From Planctomycetaceae bacterium (GTDB lineage Bacteria > Planctomycetota > Planctomycetia > Pirellulales > Pirellulaceae): DNA of 18,795 bases. Positions 7,464-15,875 of this stretch are shown here, piece after piece. The first letter of the stretch is position 1. Each line of letters starts with the position of its first letter. Both the position numbers and the translations under genes were made by a program. The stretch covers positions 1 through 18,795 of the forward strand of contig JAHEAM010000011.1 of assembly GCA_024642765.1 (NCBI GenBank). Reading direction: 5' to 3'. Below the pieces are notes generated by a model, which was given only the letters and a program-made list of their open reading frames with translations, searched no databases and was not told the DNA's origin.

Positions 7464-8471
7464 CTAGCCGCCGATTTGGTACATGGATTTGTTGGGGCGG
7501 ATGAAGGATGGGTCGTCGATGCCGTGGCCAGCTTTTTTGTTGGCGACACAGTCCTGGAGCAAGGCTACTAGTTCGGCGTCGCTGCCGTTGCCGCGGAGGA
7601 TTGCGCGGGCATCCCAGTCTTGTGTTCCAAACAAACAATTTCGAAATTGGCCCTCGGCCGTTAACCTCAGCCGATTGCACGAGCCACAAAAGGGTTCCGA
7701 TAAGGTATTGATGAAACCGACTGATTGTCGCCCATCTGAATAACGATAGTCTTTGGCAGGTTGGCTGGGATCAGCGGACGTTTCGGCGATTAAGTTGCAG
7801 AGTTCATTAGAAATTTTATTGCGAACGGCAGCTCCGGTTACAACTTGTTCCAAATCCCATTTTTTGTCGGCATCGAGTGGCATGAATTCGATAAATCTTA
7901 AATGCAAATCGTGCTCGCGACAAAATTGGGCCAGCGTCACGATTTCATTTTCATTCACGTCTTTGATCGCGATTGCGTTGATACGAATTTCTTTGAAGCC
8001 AGCGTTTCGGGCAGCGGCAATCCCGGCTAGGATCGTTGCCAGCCCATCGCGTCGAGAAATCTTGCGAAAAGTCTCTTCCTTGAGGGTGTCGAGACTTACG
8101 TTGATACGCCGCAACCCGGCGTCCCGCAAAGCCTGCGCTTGATCGGCTAACAAAATTCCGTTGGTTGTCAGAGCTAAGTCCTCGACGCCCGACTTCGTCG
8201 CTAAAATCTCGATCAGGCGTGGCAAGTCTTTGCGAACCAGGGGTTCGCCCCCCGTTAAACGAATTTTCTTGATTCCGAGACCGATAGCAACATCGACAAC
8301 TCGAGAGATTTCTTCAAAGGACAGGACTTGGCTGCGGGGTAGAAACGTTACATTCTCAAGCGGCATGCAATAGAAGCAACGAATGTTGCAGCGGTCCGTA
8401 ACGCTAACTCTCAGACTTTCATGTTTGCGTCCGAAGGAGTCGACCAAATCGTTATTGTTTCCCGTGTTCAT
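7464..8471 (-). CDS. moaA: GTP 3',8-cyclase, molybdenum cofactor biosynthesis protein A
   Basis: A radical SAM enzyme that, with MoaC, converts GTP to cyclic pyranopterin monophosphate, the first step of molybdenum cofactor synthesis. With the start chosen here it has 335 residues. The N-terminal SAM cluster is CxxxCxxC at C28, C32 and C35 (DRCNIRCFYC), followed by LTGGEPLVR. The C-terminal GTP-site cluster is C262, C265 and C279 in CGSCNRLRLTAEGQFRNC. The chain ends in the conserved Gly-Gly tail. The frame extends 22 codons upstream to 8537, but that would overlap moaE by 62 bp; ATG 8471, four nt after the moaE stop, fits an operon better, although no clear ribosome binding site precedes it, suggesting translational coupling. 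moaC is not in the window. Confidence 0.95.
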   Translation of the reverse strand: MNTGNNNDLVDSFGRKHESLRVSVTDRCNIRCFYCMPLENVTFLPRSQVLSFEEISRVVDVAIGLGIKKIRLTGGEPLVRKDLPRLIEILATKSGVEDLALTTNGILLADQAQALRDAGLRRINVSLDTLKEETFRKISRRDGLATILAGIAAARNAGFKEIRINAIAIKDVNENEIVTLAQFCREHDLHLRFIEFMPLDADKKWDLEQVVTGAAVRNKISNELCNLIAETSADPSQPAKDYRYSDGRQSVGFINTLSEPFCGSCNRLRLTAEGQFRNCLFGTQDWDARAILRGNGSDAELVALLQDCVANKKAGHGIDDPSFIRPNKSMYQIGG

Positions 8472-8475
8472 CAGT

Positions 8476-8913
8476 TTATGTTTTATCGCTTGGGATCGGA
8501 TGTTGCCATTCGCAACTGCCATCGGCCCAGTGTTCACGTTTCCAAACGGGCACCTTGTGTTTCAATTCATCCATAACCCAGACGGCTGCTTCGAAGGCCT
8601 CGGCGCGATGCCGACTGCCAATCGCAAGAGCGACACTTGCCTCGCCCAATTCAACCACTCCCACGCGATGCACAAGCCGACAACTTTCCAACCCAAAACG
8701 CTCAATGGCCGATCGTTCTAGATTCTCAAGTTCAATTTCTGCCAATTCCACGTAGGCCTCATATTCCAGTCGCTGCGTTTCCCGACCCGCCGTAAACTGT
8801 CTCGCGGTTCCGATAAACAACAATCCTGCTCCGCAAGCTGGAGACTGGACCTCTCGCAGTAAACTTGTATAGTCCAATTCGCCCGCAACAACCCTTTTAC
8901 TCTTCAAGTCCAT
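8476..8913 (-). CDS. moaE: Molybdopterin synthase catalytic subunit
   Basis: A 145-residue large subunit of molybdopterin synthase. It inserts the dithiolene sulfurs, carried as thiocarboxylate on MoaD, into cyclic pyranopterin monophosphate. Family marks are FIGTAR (usually GxVR/GxxR), LEYEAY, the RHRAEAFEA helix with the substrate-binding RHR, and KVPVWKREHWADG, which carries the catalytic lysines. A very good ribosome binding site, GGAGG, lies 7 nt before the ATG, inside the end of moaD. The gap to the moaD stop is 3 nt and to the moaA start 4 nt, so the three genes are surely co-transcribed. MoaD and MoaE form a heterotetramer in the cytoplasm. Length and motifs are ordinary for the family. 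Confidence 0.94.
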   Translation of the reverse strand: MDLKSKRVVAGELDYTSLLREVQSPACGAGLLFIGTARQFTAGRETQRLEYEAYVELAEIELENLERSAIERFGLESCRLVHRVGVVELGEASVALAIGSRHRAEAFEAAVWVMDELKHKVPVWKREHWADGSCEWQHPIPSDKT

Positions 8914-8916
8914 GAA

Positions 8917-9162
8917 TCAACCTCCGCTTACAGGCGGAATGATAACGACCTCGACGCCATGGTATAAATTTGTGTCGTCAGAAGCGTATTGTCGATCCAC
9001 CGAAATCATCGACGCCGACAACAAATCATAAATCGCTGGAAACGTTTCAACCAACGTTTGTTTGAGGTCACCGATGTTGGCTTCATCGTCCAACGCGACC
9101 TCCATTTTCGGCTTGCCGACGATCTCTTTGGCCTTCGCGAAAAATACGACGTTCACGATCAT
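8917..9162 (-). CDS. moaD: Molybdopterin synthase sulfur carrier subunit
   Basis: An 81-residue ubiquitin-fold sulfur carrier. The C terminus is PPVSGG; the terminal Gly-Gly is adenylated and thiocarboxylated (by MoeB/MoaZ-type enzymes, not seen here) to supply sulfur to MoaE. The N terminus VNVVFFAKAKEIVG and the segment V-I-I-P-P-V-S-G-G are typical of MoaD. The ATG overlaps the TGA of the upstream FAD/Fe-S oxidase by four bases (ATGA, 9159-9162), which usually means translational coupling. A GAGGAG block lies 11 nt upstream inside the oxidase gene. moaE follows after 3 nt. Confidence 0.93.
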   Translation of the reverse strand: MIVNVVFFAKAKEIVGKPKMEVALDDEANIGDLKQTLVETFPAIYDLLSASMISVDRQYASDDTNLYHGVEVVIIPPVSGG

Positions 9163-12128
9163 GAAACGATCAACTCCTCTGTCTTTCGCGTCAGCAACGA
9201 ATCGAGTTGCGGCGAAAAACCATACGCATAAGCCAGAATCTTGACGGGATGTACCGTTGTCTTACTGACGCCCTGTTCCATCTGTATCTTACACGTCGAG
9301 CACTCAGTTGTCCCCAGGATAATATCTGGGTCGCGCAAAGCGTTGATCAATGGGAATCCAATCCGCAAGCTGCGAAGGTAGTTCTTCCGTTTTAACCCCC
9401 AGGTTCCCGCCATTCCGGTGCAACCTTTTTCAAGTCGTTCGACCTTGACACCCGGGATGATGGATAAGAGTTCGACACCGGGAACTCCGATTTGTAGTGC
9501 ACGTTGGTGGCAAGGCTGGTGGTAACCAACGACTAAACTCATTGGACGAAAGTTCAGTTCCAATCCATTGGTTCGATGCATTTCTAACAAGTATTGGCAG
9601 GCGTCAAAAGTATTTTGGGCGACAAGTTCGGCATCTGGATCATTGAGCAAATTCAAGTACTCGTGTTTTAACGCGAGGGCAGCGGAAGGTTCTGTTGTTA
9701 CAATCTGAAAGCCTTGGCGAACATACTCTGCCAGCAACTCGACGTTCCGGGCCGCAAGCTTTTTAGCGCGATGCAGGACGCCATCCGAAATCAACGACAT
9801 GCCGGAGACAACTTGATTGAGCGGCACAACGACGTCGATATTGTTGTGTTGTAAAACCTTGACCAAGGCTTGGCCCAATTCCAGGTCGTTCCAGTTGACA
9901 TAGGCATCGACGAAAAACACAACCTTTTTGCCACGTTGTCGCGGCAAACGATTAAGCTTCTGCCGACCTGCCCAGCTCAAGAAACTGGTCTGCGAGAACC
10001 TGGGCAGCTTTCGGCCTTGGGCGATCCCCAAAGTACGATCCAATATCCAGCGGGCAAAACGATTCTTAATAAGAAAGTTCGCCAGTCGCGGCATGCGTCC
10101 AACGATCGCATACAAAATATCTAACCGCGACAACATCCAATCGTTGATCTTTAGTCCATTGACGGCAACGTATTGCGCCTTGGCCTCTACCATTAGCTTG
10201 GGGATATCGACGCTCGCAGGACATTCGATTCGACATTGATGGCAGTTGAAGCACAGATCAGCGACTTCTTTGAATTCGTCTTTTGAGATGGCCTCGAGAG
10301 GCAATTGCCCGGTCAAGACGGAGCGAACCAAATTGGCTTTTGCGCGAGGTGAGGCGCTTTCGCGGGGACCGACACGAAACATGGGGCACATGCGTTGGTC
10401 CTCTCCCGACGTGCGACAACGACCGCAACCATTGCAGTTACGCGCGGCTAACGTTATGTCCGTCGGCGTCCAAGCCAACTGTGGTTGCAAGATCGGCAGA
10501 GAGTTTGTCGCCGCGGCCTGTTCGTCCTCCTTCAGTTCGAATTCCGGGGCAAGTGTTACGTGGCGCAACTGATCTGTCAGGCCAATATTCGGTTCGTCGA
10601 TGATCTTGCCAGGATTCAAAATATACGACGGGTCAAAAATATTCTTGACTTCCACAAACGCCGAATAGGCAGCTTGATACTGCCGCCTCAGCCATCCTGT
10701 GCGACTCAATCCGTCACCTAACATGCCGCTAATCGAGCCCTTGAATTCGTTGACCTTTTCATACAACTCGTCCGCGAACTGTGGAATCCTCGCAACTTGT
10801 TCCGGCGAACTCAAATCGATAAACGGCTGGACTTGTACGATGCCTTGAGGGACGTGTGTGAACAGTGAAGCTGTGACCTCGTGACGATTCAGTATCTGAT
10901 GAACGGCATTCAAAAATTCCGGCAAGCGGTCGGGCCAGATGGCGATATCCTCAACGAAGGGTATCGCGCGGCGGTTGCCGCGGAGACGATAAAGTGACGG
11001 CGTGACTCGACGCGTCAATCGCCAAAAGAGGTTTCGTTCGTCGGCCTGTGTCGTCGTTCGCATTGCAAAGGCCAAACGTCGTCGGCGCATGATTCGAATT
11101 CCTAGATAGTCCAGACGCTCGCGAACCGTCGAGTCCTCGTCAGCCTGAAATTCAACCAGCAGCATTGCCTCGGCCTCAGTGGGCAACAACGATTCGAAGT
11201 GCTTGCTCGTCTCGCGCGCAAGTGAAATGAGGCGGCGATCCAACATGTCGCAGGCGACAACGCCCATGCCGATGATTTCCAAGGCCGCGCGAGCAGCAGT
11301 ATCCATTCGATCAAAAAACAATAGGGCCACACCGCGATACTTGGGAAGCGGGTCGGTGGCAATCGTGGCCTTGGTAATGATTCCAAGTGTGCCCTCGGAT
11401 CCAACGATCAATCGTGTCAAATCGATCTCCGAACCGTCGCCCAAGTCCCAGAGATGATAGCCTGCTTGATTCAATTCCGTTTTGGGCCGCATGGCCTTGA
11501 GATCGTTGCCACGTGACTCAATGACTGCTTTCGTGCGGGATTGCAAGCGTTCGAGGACCTCGGTCTTTTCGTGAATGCCGCTTGGGTTCCACTTTGAATC
11601 GATGTTAATGACTTCACCTGAAGCCAAAACAACCTGTAAATTTAGGACTTTTTCTCGTGGTGCGCCATACTTGACCCAGTGGCTGCCAGTCATGTTCATC
11701 GCCAAGAGGCCACCGATAGTCGTTACACTGCGAGTCGCCGGATCTGGCGAAATAAATCGGCCATGCACCTTGAGTTCACGGTTAATGTTTGCCAAAATTG
11801 CGCCTGGCTGGACAGTTACCGCTTCGCGATCGATTGAAACAAGTCGCCGCATGTTCTCGGAAAAATCAAGAACGATTCCCGGACCTAGGCATCCACCGAT
11901 CGTGTTCGATCCGCTTCCACGTGGATGTATCGGGATTTGATTTTCGCGTGCATAGTTGACGATATGCACGACGTCCTTCGTTGTCGCAGGACTAATAACT
12001 GCTAAGGGGGCGATTTCATGAATGCTGGCATCTGAAGAATACATTCGAATGGACAAGTCGTCGCAGTAGATGTCACCTTTGATGACACCGTTGAGATCGG
12101 CAAATATTCGTGAGCGTTCAGGGTCCAT
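9159..12128 (-). CDS. FAD-linked oxidase / Fe-S oxidoreductase fusion (D-2-hydroxyacid dehydrogenase-like)
   Basis: A 989-residue soluble fusion protein. Residues ~35-265 form a PCMH-type FAD-binding domain (PRGSGSNTIGG at 69-79, PDPATRSVTTIGG at 128-140, LIVGSEGTLGI at 240-250). Residues ~265-510 form the FAD-linked oxidase C-terminal domain. Two [4Fe-4S] motifs follow: C565/C568/C571/C581 and C626/C629/C632/C636-Pro. The C-terminal part is a CCG (GlpC/HdrB-like) domain. Its second half keeps C873 (YHQPCH), C903 (KGCTGMAG) and C943/C946, whereas the first half has no cysteines at the usual places (VVSGMS 773-778, PSAAL 814-818). The architecture matches YdiJ/D-2-hydroxyglutarate or D-lactate/glycolate oxidoreductases; the substrate is unknown. 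It heads the operon with moaDEA. The upstream gap to the divergent sixA-like gene is 105 bp. No strong ribosome binding site precedes ATG 12128. Confidence 0.9.
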   Translation of the reverse strand: MDPERSRIFADLNGVIKGDIYCDDLSIRMYSSDASIHEIAPLAVISPATTKDVVHIVNYARENQIPIHPRGSGSNTIGGCLGPGIVLDFSENMRRLVSIDREAVTVQPGAILANINRELKVHGRFISPDPATRSVTTIGGLLAMNMTGSHWVKYGAPREKVLNLQVVLASGEVINIDSKWNPSGIHEKTEVLERLQSRTKAVIESRGNDLKAMRPKTELNQAGYHLWDLGDGSEIDLTRLIVGSEGTLGIITKATIATDPLPKYRGVALLFFDRMDTAARAALEIIGMGVVACDMLDRRLISLARETSKHFESLLPTEAEAMLLVEFQADEDSTVRERLDYLGIRIMRRRRLAFAMRTTTQADERNLFWRLTRRVTPSLYRLRGNRRAIPFVEDIAIWPDRLPEFLNAVHQILNRHEVTASLFTHVPQGIVQVQPFIDLSSPEQVARIPQFADELYEKVNEFKGSISGMLGDGLSRTGWLRRQYQAAYSAFVEVKNIFDPSYILNPGKIIDEPNIGLTDQLRHVTLAPEFELKEDEQAAATNSLPILQPQLAWTPTDITLAARNCNGCGRCRTSGEDQRMCPMFRVGPRESASPRAKANLVRSVLTGQLPLEAISKDEFKEVADLCFNCHQCRIECPASVDIPKLMVEAKAQYVAVNGLKINDWMLSRLDILYAIVGRMPRLANFLIKNRFARWILDRTLGIAQGRKLPRFSQTSFLSWAGRQKLNRLPRQRGKKVVFFVDAYVNWNDLELGQALVKVLQHNNIDVVVPLNQVVSGMSLISDGVLHRAKKLAARNVELLAEYVRQGFQIVTTEPSAALALKHEYLNLLNDPDAELVAQNTFDACQYLLEMHRTNGLELNFRPMSLVVGYHQPCHQRALQIGVPGVELLSIIPGVKVERLEKGCTGMAGTWGLKRKNYLRSLRIGFPLINALRDPDIILGTTECSTCKIQMEQGVSKTTVHPVKILAYAYGFSPQLDSLLTRKTEELIVS

Positions 12129-12233
12129 TAATCTACAATAAACAAGTTAGCGTCTTGATACTTCTATTTTCGTGCAAAAGCATTTTTTTTTGAGAGGGCT
12201 TTTGCCACTGCCTCTCTGAAAGTCCAACTTGTC

Positions 12234-12743
12234 ATGAAAAAAATTCTGTTGATGCGTCATGCAAAATCCTCTTGGGACAACGAGAATCTCAGCGATCACG
12301 ATCGCCCATTGAATTCCCGCGGTTTAGGGGCCGCTGAATTTATGGGGCAATTCCTTAGGGAAAATAACTTGATTCCGGATCAAATCATTGGTTCGACTGC
12401 CTTGCGAGTAAAAGAAACGATCAAAATAATGCTGCAACAATGGAAGAGTCAAACTCCATTTGAATTTCGAAAAGACCTTTATCTCGCCTCGGCTCATTCT
12501 TACGCACAAGCGTTTGCAACCGTTGATGAAAACGCGACCACAGTAATGCTCGTTGCTCATAATCCTGGTCTTGAAGTCATTGTTTCCAGGCTGATGAACT
12601 CTGATGAAGCGTTTCCGACCGCTACTATAGCCGAAGTCCAAGTTGACGCCGATTCTTTCTATACAGCATCAAAACGAATTGATCTTTGGCAAATTCAAAA
12701 CATTTATCGCCCAAAAGAGGTTGGATTTCGAAACGACGATTGA
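12234..12743 (+). CDS. SixA-type phosphohistidine phosphatase (histidine phosphatase superfamily)
   Basis: A 169-residue cytoplasmic histidine phosphatase. The catalytic motif is LMRHAKSSW with R8 and H9, of the RHAK(S/A) type used by SixA rather than RHG of phosphoglycerate mutases. The DHDRPLNSRG segment and the STALRVKET segment (R58) are typical, and the second catalytic His is H109 in VAHNPGLE. SixA proteins remove phosphate from phosphohistidine on HPt domains or the nitrogen phosphotransferase system; the target here is unknown. It is divergent from the FAD/Fe-S oxidase gene and convergent with the membrane-protein gene that ends 12 bp downstream. A 6-bp hairpin (12192-12216) lies in the leader; no clear ribosome binding site is seen. 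The length is close to family norms. Confidence 0.9.
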   Translation: MKKILLMRHAKSSWDNENLSDHDRPLNSRGLGAAEFMGQFLRENNLIPDQIIGSTALRVKETIKIMLQQWKSQTPFEFRKDLYLASAHSYAQAFATVDENATTVMLVAHNPGLEVIVSRLMNSDEAFPTATIAEVQVDADSFYTASKRIDLWQIQNIYRPKEVGFRNDD

Positions 12744-12755
12744 AGTCGCAATTCG

Positions 12756-13265
12756 CTATTCAGCATTCATTTTCCAGTAAAAAACGAAGACCGCGGTTGC
12801 GGCGATCATGGACGCGGCCATGCCCCAAACCATACCTCCAATTGTTCCGATTACCGCTGTATCGAAACCCAAGTCATGAAACCCAGTTGTTGTCCCAAAC
12901 AAAAGTGCCATCAAACCGAACAGCATGCTGACGCCCGCGAATGCCAACAGTCCAGCAATTAATGCAACGACGACAATCATCAACGAAGTCAACAATGCAT
13001 GCAATCGGAGTCGCAACGTAAACTCAATTCCCTGGCGGCGTTTTTGTTCGGCGATCCAAGCTGTGCGTACGATTGCAGGGCTAAGAACCAAGCCAACACC
13101 CACCGCCAATTCCGGCATCAAACGGAACAAACCCAGAAAGACGGCCGATACCGTTACGACCTGGAACAAGAGACGTAACGAAAATGTCGATGTGCTCTTC
13201 GTTTGCTCGACGCTGGAACTCATAGTAACGTTTTGGCCTTGCTCATGGTTCGAATTGCGCTCCAT
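12756..13265 (-). CDS. Hypothetical membrane protein, about four transmembrane helices
   Basis: A 169-residue protein with no recognised enzymatic motif. After a polar, Ser/Thr-rich N terminus come hydrophobic segments at about 28-48, 51-68, 91-124 (long, possibly two helices) and 136-164. The start of the first helix reads FSLRLLFQVVTVSAVFLGLFR, a form I associate with small planctomycete membrane proteins (memory-based inference). Between segments 2 and 3 is a basic cytoplasmic-type loop (AEQKRRQGIEF). ATG 13265 gives the longest protein, but ATG 13223 (MSSSVEQ) is equally plausible; neither has a clear ribosome binding site. It begins 22 bp after the M14 peptidase stop on the same strand, so the two are likely co-transcribed. 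Function unknown. Confidence 0.65.
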   Translation of the reverse strand: MERNSNHEQGQNVTMSSSVEQTKSTSTFSLRLLFQVVTVSAVFLGLFRLMPELAVGVGLVLSPAIVRTAWIAEQKRRQGIEFTLRLRLHALLTSLMIVVVALIAGLLAFAGVSMLFGLMALLFGTTTGFHDLGFDTAVIGTIGGMVWGMAASMIAATAVFVFYWKMNAE

Positions 13266-13287
13266 CGATTATCAATTATTTTCAACG

Positions 13288-14832
13288 CTACTTATTAACA
13301 CGAAAGATTGGATACTCGCCGCCTTCTTTGATTTGGTCGTCCAAGTAATTCCAGGTCACGAAGCCTTCAATCGTTTGGGATTCGAGGATGTAAGCTGCCA
13401 ATCGACCAAGCGGTTGGTTGGTTGAGACTCGGAAGTCCCCCGTTTGAAATGTTTTGTTTTGGTTTGCATAGGTTACATCGAGTGTCGTCATGAAATGTTT
13501 TTGAAACGGACGAGTCGAGCGTTCGATTTTGTCAACCGTGGCGACTTCTACATCGCCAGCCCATTCCTCGGAAAGCTCTTCTACCTTAATTCCATGGGCA
13601 CGAAGTCGAGCAGCGATCAACTTCAGATCGCCTGAAAACAGATACGCCTTCGGCGCAGCCTTACTGACTGTAGGAATATAGTTCGAAACAAAATCAACGT
13701 TGTATATCTTGGGTTCATCTTTGTTGTAGCCGTAGACCTCGAACTTTTTCTCGAAGGGTTGCAAGTCCGCCCGCAAATGGAGCTCCTCCGCTTTGCCGTT
13801 TTCGACAAATTGACTTTTCCAATCGTTTTCGACTTTCGTTAGCAAGTTCTTTATCCGATTATCATTTTGATCCAAGTAGTCGAGGCATATCGTGACGAAC
13901 TCGTGAGTTGCGTTTATGCGGTCTTCAAACGAGATGTACGAATAGGCTTCGCTAAGAATCGCCAATCGTCCGCGCATCCCGACGTATTCAGTGCTGTAAC
14001 GGGGTTCATATCCATAAGTTTCCCATTTCGAATAGTTGCGATCAAAATTGCCATAATAAAACGTTTTGATATCGTTGTTCCAAAGTTGCTCTGTGACTTT
14101 GGGCATCATTTCCTCACGTAAGTATTGCCGAATGGGTTCGGGGCTCGAGGGGTTGTGAGGAACATCGTATGTCAATTGATATTGGTGCCGCGAACCGTTA
14201 GTTGTATGGCAATCGATGAACATGTGCGGGTTGAGTTTGTCGATCAGGCCGACCATAGCGCGGCCCTCTTGTGAATCGAGTTTGACGAAATCGCGATTGA
14301 GATCATAGCCTTCGGTGGTCTCGCGTTTTCCCATTCCGTTTACTGGGCCAACTTGCCCGGGGCGATTATTCTTTGCGACTTGATCGTTACCATCGGCATT
14401 GTAGTTGGGGACGAACACGATCACCATTTTTTCTAGCCATGGATGTTTTGGAACGGATGCGATCTCACGTACCAATTCCAAGATCGCTTCCTTGCCGCAA
14501 CATTCTCCGCTGTGGATGTTACCAATGACGAGTGCGATGGAACGCATATCGCTTTGGCCCATTTCGAACGGTGGGTTCGCACAGACCAAGGCTGTCATCG
14601 GTCGGCCTTCAACGGTTTCGCCATACTGAAAGGAGGTAATATTCGGGCTCGCCGCAACGGCCCGCACGATAAAGTCTTCGACTTCAGCCGAACTACTGGT
14701 AGCTTCGTAGTTGCTGGCTTCGGCGATTGTCCGCAAGTCGGCCTTGGTTTCGGTGAATTGAGCAAAGAGTTGCACTGGCAAAAGCAGGCAACTGAGTGCC
14801 CCAAAAATCAGAGTGCAAAGTTCTTTGCGCAT
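13288..14832 (-). CDS. Exported M14-family zinc carboxypeptidase
   Basis: A 514-residue secreted or periplasmic metallocarboxypeptidase. Residues 1-25 are a signal peptide (hydrophobic 7-23, cleavage likely at FAQ). The zinc site reads H107-S-G-E110 in GNIHSGECC with the third ligand H209 in DCHTTNG. The substrate-binding pair is N179-R180 in YDLNRDF, and the catalytic glutamate is probably E295 in ILSEAYSY, followed by SFEDR. This order H-x-x-E, NR, H, E is that of peptidase family M14. The ~150 residues after about 340 form a C-terminal domain with no motif I can name. The substrate is probably C-terminal residues of extracellular peptides; the specificity pocket cannot be read with confidence. 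The 319-bp upstream gap holds a weak TTGTCA/ATCGAT pair only. Confidence 0.9.
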   Translation of the reverse strand: MRKELCTLIFGALSCLLLPVQLFAQFTETKADLRTIAEASNYEATSSSAEVEDFIVRAVAASPNITSFQYGETVEGRPMTALVCANPPFEMGQSDMRSIALVIGNIHSGECCGKEAILELVREIASVPKHPWLEKMVIVFVPNYNADGNDQVAKNNRPGQVGPVNGMGKRETTEGYDLNRDFVKLDSQEGRAMVGLIDKLNPHMFIDCHTTNGSRHQYQLTYDVPHNPSSPEPIRQYLREEMMPKVTEQLWNNDIKTFYYGNFDRNYSKWETYGYEPRYSTEYVGMRGRLAILSEAYSYISFEDRINATHEFVTICLDYLDQNDNRIKNLLTKVENDWKSQFVENGKAEELHLRADLQPFEKKFEVYGYNKDEPKIYNVDFVSNYIPTVSKAAPKAYLFSGDLKLIAARLRAHGIKVEELSEEWAGDVEVATVDKIERSTRPFQKHFMTTLDVTYANQNKTFQTGDFRVSTNQPLGRLAAYILESQTIEGFVTWNYLDDQIKEGGEYPIFRVNK

Positions 14833-14977
14833 TTAGGATTTCTCTTGGGGTTTGGTTTGGCATTTTTGGGTGGATCCATCAATGTAATCGATCCATTGTT
14901 TCATGTCTTTGACAATTAAGCAATCGTCATCCACGCGGCGAGGGCACCACCGCGAAAGGTGAGGGCATCAAAAGGCT

Positions 14978-15133
14978 ATGCAAGCTCCTCGTGAGCGTGC
15001 GAAAGACATCGCCGGCAACTGGGCAAATGGCGTTGGGATGAGGATCGCGATCCTGGTGATTTTCGGATTGTTTGAAAAACGTCAGGACGAATTGAAATCT
15101 CTTGCGAGCAAGTTGAAAGAATGGGAGTTCTAG
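14978..15133 (+). CDS. Possible small protein, 51 residues
   Basis: Found by reading the 319-bp gap 14833-15151, where no longer gene fits. ATG 14978 to TAG 15133 gives 51 residues: a basic start (MQAPRERAKDIAG), a hydrophobic stretch MRIAILVIFGLF at 21-32, then a charged helical tail ending in LASKLKEWEF. An in-frame TGA stands 15 nt before the ATG, so it is not the tail of a longer intact frame at this point. Codon choice looks gene-like, but the ribosome binding site is poor (GAGGG about 12 nt upstream). It could equally be a remnant of a larger decayed gene. No family recognised. Confidence 0.35.
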   Translation: MQAPRERAKDIAGNWANGVGMRIAILVIFGLFEKRQDELKSLASKLKEWEF

Positions 15134-15151
15134 CGTTAACTTTTCATCGGA

Positions 15152-15658
15152 TCAGGTCTTCGAGACTTCTGTTTCTGATACGGTTGCTTGTTGAGTGGGC
15201 GCGGGGGTCAACGATCGAGTTCGGACGTAGCTTGAAAGGGCGATCACGACTGCCGCTGTGAGCACCAAGATATTCAACCAAAGTCCACGTCGATTGCGCA
15301 TGGCTTCGAAGGCCTTGGAGCGGCCAGCCAATGCGGAGGCAATGAACATCACAAACAACGCCAATAGAATTTTTGTTCCTAGAAATGCATGGTAGAGACC
15401 GTCGCCTTTGTGACGCGGGATCGCTTGGTAGTAATTGTAAAATCCGGTGATCAAAAACAGAGTAATTCCAAGATGAACAAACCACTTCCAGCGTTGTCCA
15501 ATAGCCGCACGAAGTTTGTCGTGTTGGTCCTGCTCGATTGAGATGTTCGCAGCTGGCGCCAGCACGTAAGCGACAAAAACGCTTCCGCCAACCAAACAAA
15601 TTGCGGTTGCAATATGTAGAAATCGCATTGAGAAATCCAGCGCCATCATTTCGTCCAT
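15152..15658 (-). CDS. CopD-like four-helix membrane protein
   Basis: A 168-residue inner-membrane protein with hydrophobic segments at about 12-34, 59-78, 91-112 and 125-146. The opening RFLHIATAICLVGGSVF with H15 is typical of CopD/DUF-type four-helix proteins ('LHxxxAxxxxGG'). Further histidines H62 and H90 sit at the starts of helices 2 and 3, an arrangement seen in haem- or copper-linked membrane proteins. The segment YHAFLGTKILLAL resembles the third helix of CopD-like families. The polar tail (147-168) is Thr/Ser/Pro-rich. The function (copper handling or haem membrane protein) is inference only. It is divergent from the DUF1570-like gene, 217 bp away. ATG 15658 has AGG 7 nt upstream; ATG 15646 is an alternative. 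Confidence 0.65.
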   Translation of the reverse strand: MDEMMALDFSMRFLHIATAICLVGGSVFVAYVLAPAANISIEQDQHDKLRAAIGQRWKWFVHLGITLFLITGFYNYYQAIPRHKGDGLYHAFLGTKILLALFVMFIASALAGRSKAFEAMRNRRGLWLNILVLTAAVVIALSSYVRTRSLTPAPTQQATVSETEVSKT

Positions 15659-15875
15659 TGGTTGCCTGTTACTGCTGTTGTTTGTGTTTTGTCAGAAATT
15701 TCGGTCAACGTTTAAAATAGCAGCAACACTCAAACGCGTCGAGGTATCGCTTGGTTGGAGTTCTACGAAACGAAAGACCAAACGAGAATCGAAATTCAAT
15801 GACATTTCTGGCTACTAAGCGTCCCGTTCTTTGATATGATTAAGATTGGGCAATTTGCGGGTATGGAAATTTGGC
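15659..15875. other. Divergent intergenic region, no site assigned
   Basis: 217 bp between the starts of the CopD-like (-) and DUF1570-like (+) genes must hold promoters for both. I see AT-rich patches (for example TTTAAAATAG near 15711-15720) but no -35/-10 pair good enough to call. Confidence 0.3.

Noticed and set aside
7369..7689. 106-codon minus-strand frame covering the end of moaA and the spacer
   Set aside because: Most of it overlaps moaA in another frame, and the spacer part shows no independent start or motif.
12192..12216. GAGAGG/CCTCTC hairpin next to a run of eight or more T as a terminator
   Set aside because: The T-run precedes the stem on the plus strand and becomes an A-run on the minus strand, the wrong order for a terminator; the stem is only 6 bp with a 13-nt loop.
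14871..14895. TGGATC...GATCCA inverted repeat upstream of the M14 peptidase gene as an operator
   Set aside because: The arms are only 6 bp with a 13-bp spacer, which is expected by chance in a window of this size.
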